From the NCBI GenBank assembly GCA_017992335.1, contig JAGOOU010000005.1, positions 1 to 22,871 on the forward strand: a stretch of DNA of 22,871 bases. The letters run 5' to 3'. The notes beneath the pieces were generated by a model that saw nothing but the letters and a program-made list of their open reading frames with translations, made no database searches and was not told where the DNA came from. Below are positions 22,266 through 22,871 of this stretch, in pieces. Made by a program: the position numbers and the translations under genes. Position 1 is the stretch's first letter. Each line of letters begins with the position of its first letter. Origin of the DNA: Candidatus Parcubacteria bacterium. Lineage in GTDB: Bacteria; Patescibacteriota; Minisyncoccia; Minisyncoccales; Minisyncoccaceae.

Positions 22266-22752
22266 ATAATCGAGATAACAAATATCCTGCTTCTTCTCGA
22301 TATTTAGAATTCGGACAATCCCTGCTTGCAAACATCCTTAAACACATCCTATACATTCTTTGCTTGCCCGAGACAAGTTCTTCATATTCAGCAAGAAAAA
22401 CTAACTTTTCTAAACTGACAAATTCTGCTTCTCCCCTAAAGAGTGTGTTTTCATGAAATATTCCAATAATTACAGCGAAAGCAATATCATCTCCTTTTTT
22501 GGGAATAGTAGGATACATTGCAGGCATTCTTTGAGGAGAGATAGAAACTCCTATTTCATCAAGAATCCTTTCTTGAAGGGCTTTTCCTATTGCTCTTTCA
22601 TCGCCTATTTCAAGGTGAGATTTTAGGACTGCTCCCCCTGGAAGCTCCCATTTTCCCAAATACGGTTCACAGTCTCTTCTTCTTAGAAGAAGCTCTCCTT
22701 TGGAATTGAAAATTCCAGCAAAGATACCAATAGTAAATAATGCCTTTTCCAT
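22264..22752 (-). CDS. Nudix hydrolase-like protein with a divergent Nudix box
   Basis: A 162-residue protein with the Nudix fold entry (FTIGIFAGIFNSKGELLLRRR, then GKWELPGGAV at 33-42). The box is unusual: from the second Gly of PGG, seven more residues than the canonical G-x5-E-x7-REUxEExGU occur before the C-terminal ERILDEIGV (61-69). The usual RE pair is replaced by E61-R62, although D65 and E66 at the metal-binding end remain. Nudix enzymes cleave X-linked nucleoside diphosphates (oxidised dNTPs, NADH, Ap4A and similar). With this box the activity may be altered or reduced. It has a promoter-like TTGACA and ends on its own terminator, so it is a single-gene unit. The C-terminal 45 residues carry a long charged helix with two Cys. 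Confidence 0.75.
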   Translation of the reverse strand: MEKALFTIGIFAGIFNSKGELLLRRRDCEPYLGKWELPGGAVLKSHLEIGDERAIGKALQERILDEIGVSISPQRMPAMYPTIPKKGDDIAFAVIIGIFHENTLFRGEAEFVSLEKLVFLAEYEELVSGKQRMYRMCLRMFASRDCPNSKYREEAGYLLSRL

Positions 22753-22768
22753 TACTTACACCAATATT

Positions 22769-22798
22769 ATTAATGGAATATTTTAGTTTTTTTGTCAA
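22769..22798 (-). promoter_or_regulatory. Putative Nudix gene promoter
   Basis: On the minus strand, a perfect -35 TTGACA (22793-22798) is followed at 18 bp by ATTAAT (22769-22774), 4 of 6 matches to -10. A GGTG lies 6 nt before the ATG at 22752. The -10 is only moderate. Confidence 0.45.
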
Positions 22799-22802
22799 CA
22801 AC

Positions 22803-22871
22803 CTAATTAGGAGAAACCTCATTTTCTACTTCTTCTTTTTCTTTGTTACCATTAAAGTAATAATCAAGAAC
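22803..22871 (-). CDS. C-terminal 22 codons of an unidentified gene, partial
   Basis: On the minus strand an open frame enters from the right edge and ends with TAG at 22803-22805. It reads VLDYYFNG, then a Lys/Glu-rich tail ending VENEVSPN. The other two minus frames stop earlier or are low-complexity, so this frame is preferred. A charged acidic tail is all that can be said; the product cannot be named. Confidence 0.4.
   Translation of the reverse strand, partial: VLDYYFNGNKEKEEVENEVSPN

Noticed and set aside
1..22871. UGA reassigned to glycine, as in some CPR groups
   Set aside because: Several well-defined proteins end at TGA at the expected C-terminus (serS, FemAB, Nudix, HAD), and no conserved protein shows an internal TGA.

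Overview
The window is AT-rich (roughly 30% G+C by eye) and gene-dense. All genes are on the minus strand except valS. The type of organism is inferred, not read from a marker gene. The features point to a Candidate Phyla Radiation (Patescibacteria) bacterium, probably of the Parcubacteria group: short versions of housekeeping proteins, a prepilin/LamG protein, a PKD/Fn3 surface protein with CPR-style Cys-rich modules, a membrane-domain Mur ligase and very short gene junctions. TGA is used as a normal stop (HAD, FemAB, serS and Nudix genes), so the UGA-to-Gly code of Gracilibacteria/SR1 does not apply.

Layout from left to right. (1) 1-3299, minus: obg, a U32-family protein (TrhP/RlhA-like), rmuC and the 5' end of rlmN form a tight operon. 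(2) 3354-4727: rarA followed by an unrecognised 40-residue membrane ORF and a terminator. (3) 4769-6626: a HAD phosphatase resembling pyrimidine 5'-nucleotidases, then a prepilin-LamG gene split by a one-base frameshift. (4) 6671-8974, plus: an archaeal-type valyl-tRNA synthetase, divergent from the prepilin with overlapping promoters. It converges through a two-way terminator on (5) 9006-11786, a large membrane-anchored surface protein with a perfect 278-bp tandem repeat. (6) 11875-19462: an eight-gene operon, serS - alpha/beta hydrolase - membrane MurF-like ligase - DegT aminotransferase - YbaB - metal-site TIM barrel - FemAB - FtsQ, with four ATGA stop/start overlaps. (7) 19536-20198: a PyrE-like phosphoribosyltransferase. 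(8) 20262-22183: greA-lysS. (9) 22264-22752: a divergent Nudix protein. (10) The last codons of an unidentified gene at the right edge.

The genes serve translation (valS, serS, lysS, obg, rlmN, U32), DNA and transcription upkeep (rarA, rmuC, ybaB, greA), nucleotide metabolism (HAD, PRTase, Nudix) and the cell envelope. The envelope operon is the best candidate for undescribed biology. Its Mur ligase has a multi-span membrane domain where the UDP-MurNAc-binding domain of MurF should be, and it sits with a PLP aminotransferase, a FemAB transferase and an unknown TIM-barrel enzyme, ending in a divisome gene.

Two genome-wide habits also show. Stop codons lie inside or at the base of terminator hairpins at four junctions. 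At three genes a -10 box lies only 6-8 nt before the ATG with no Shine-Dalgarno sequence, which suggests leaderless mRNAs. No intergenic stretch exceeds 300 bases. I saw no tRNA, rRNA, CRISPR array or insertion sequence.
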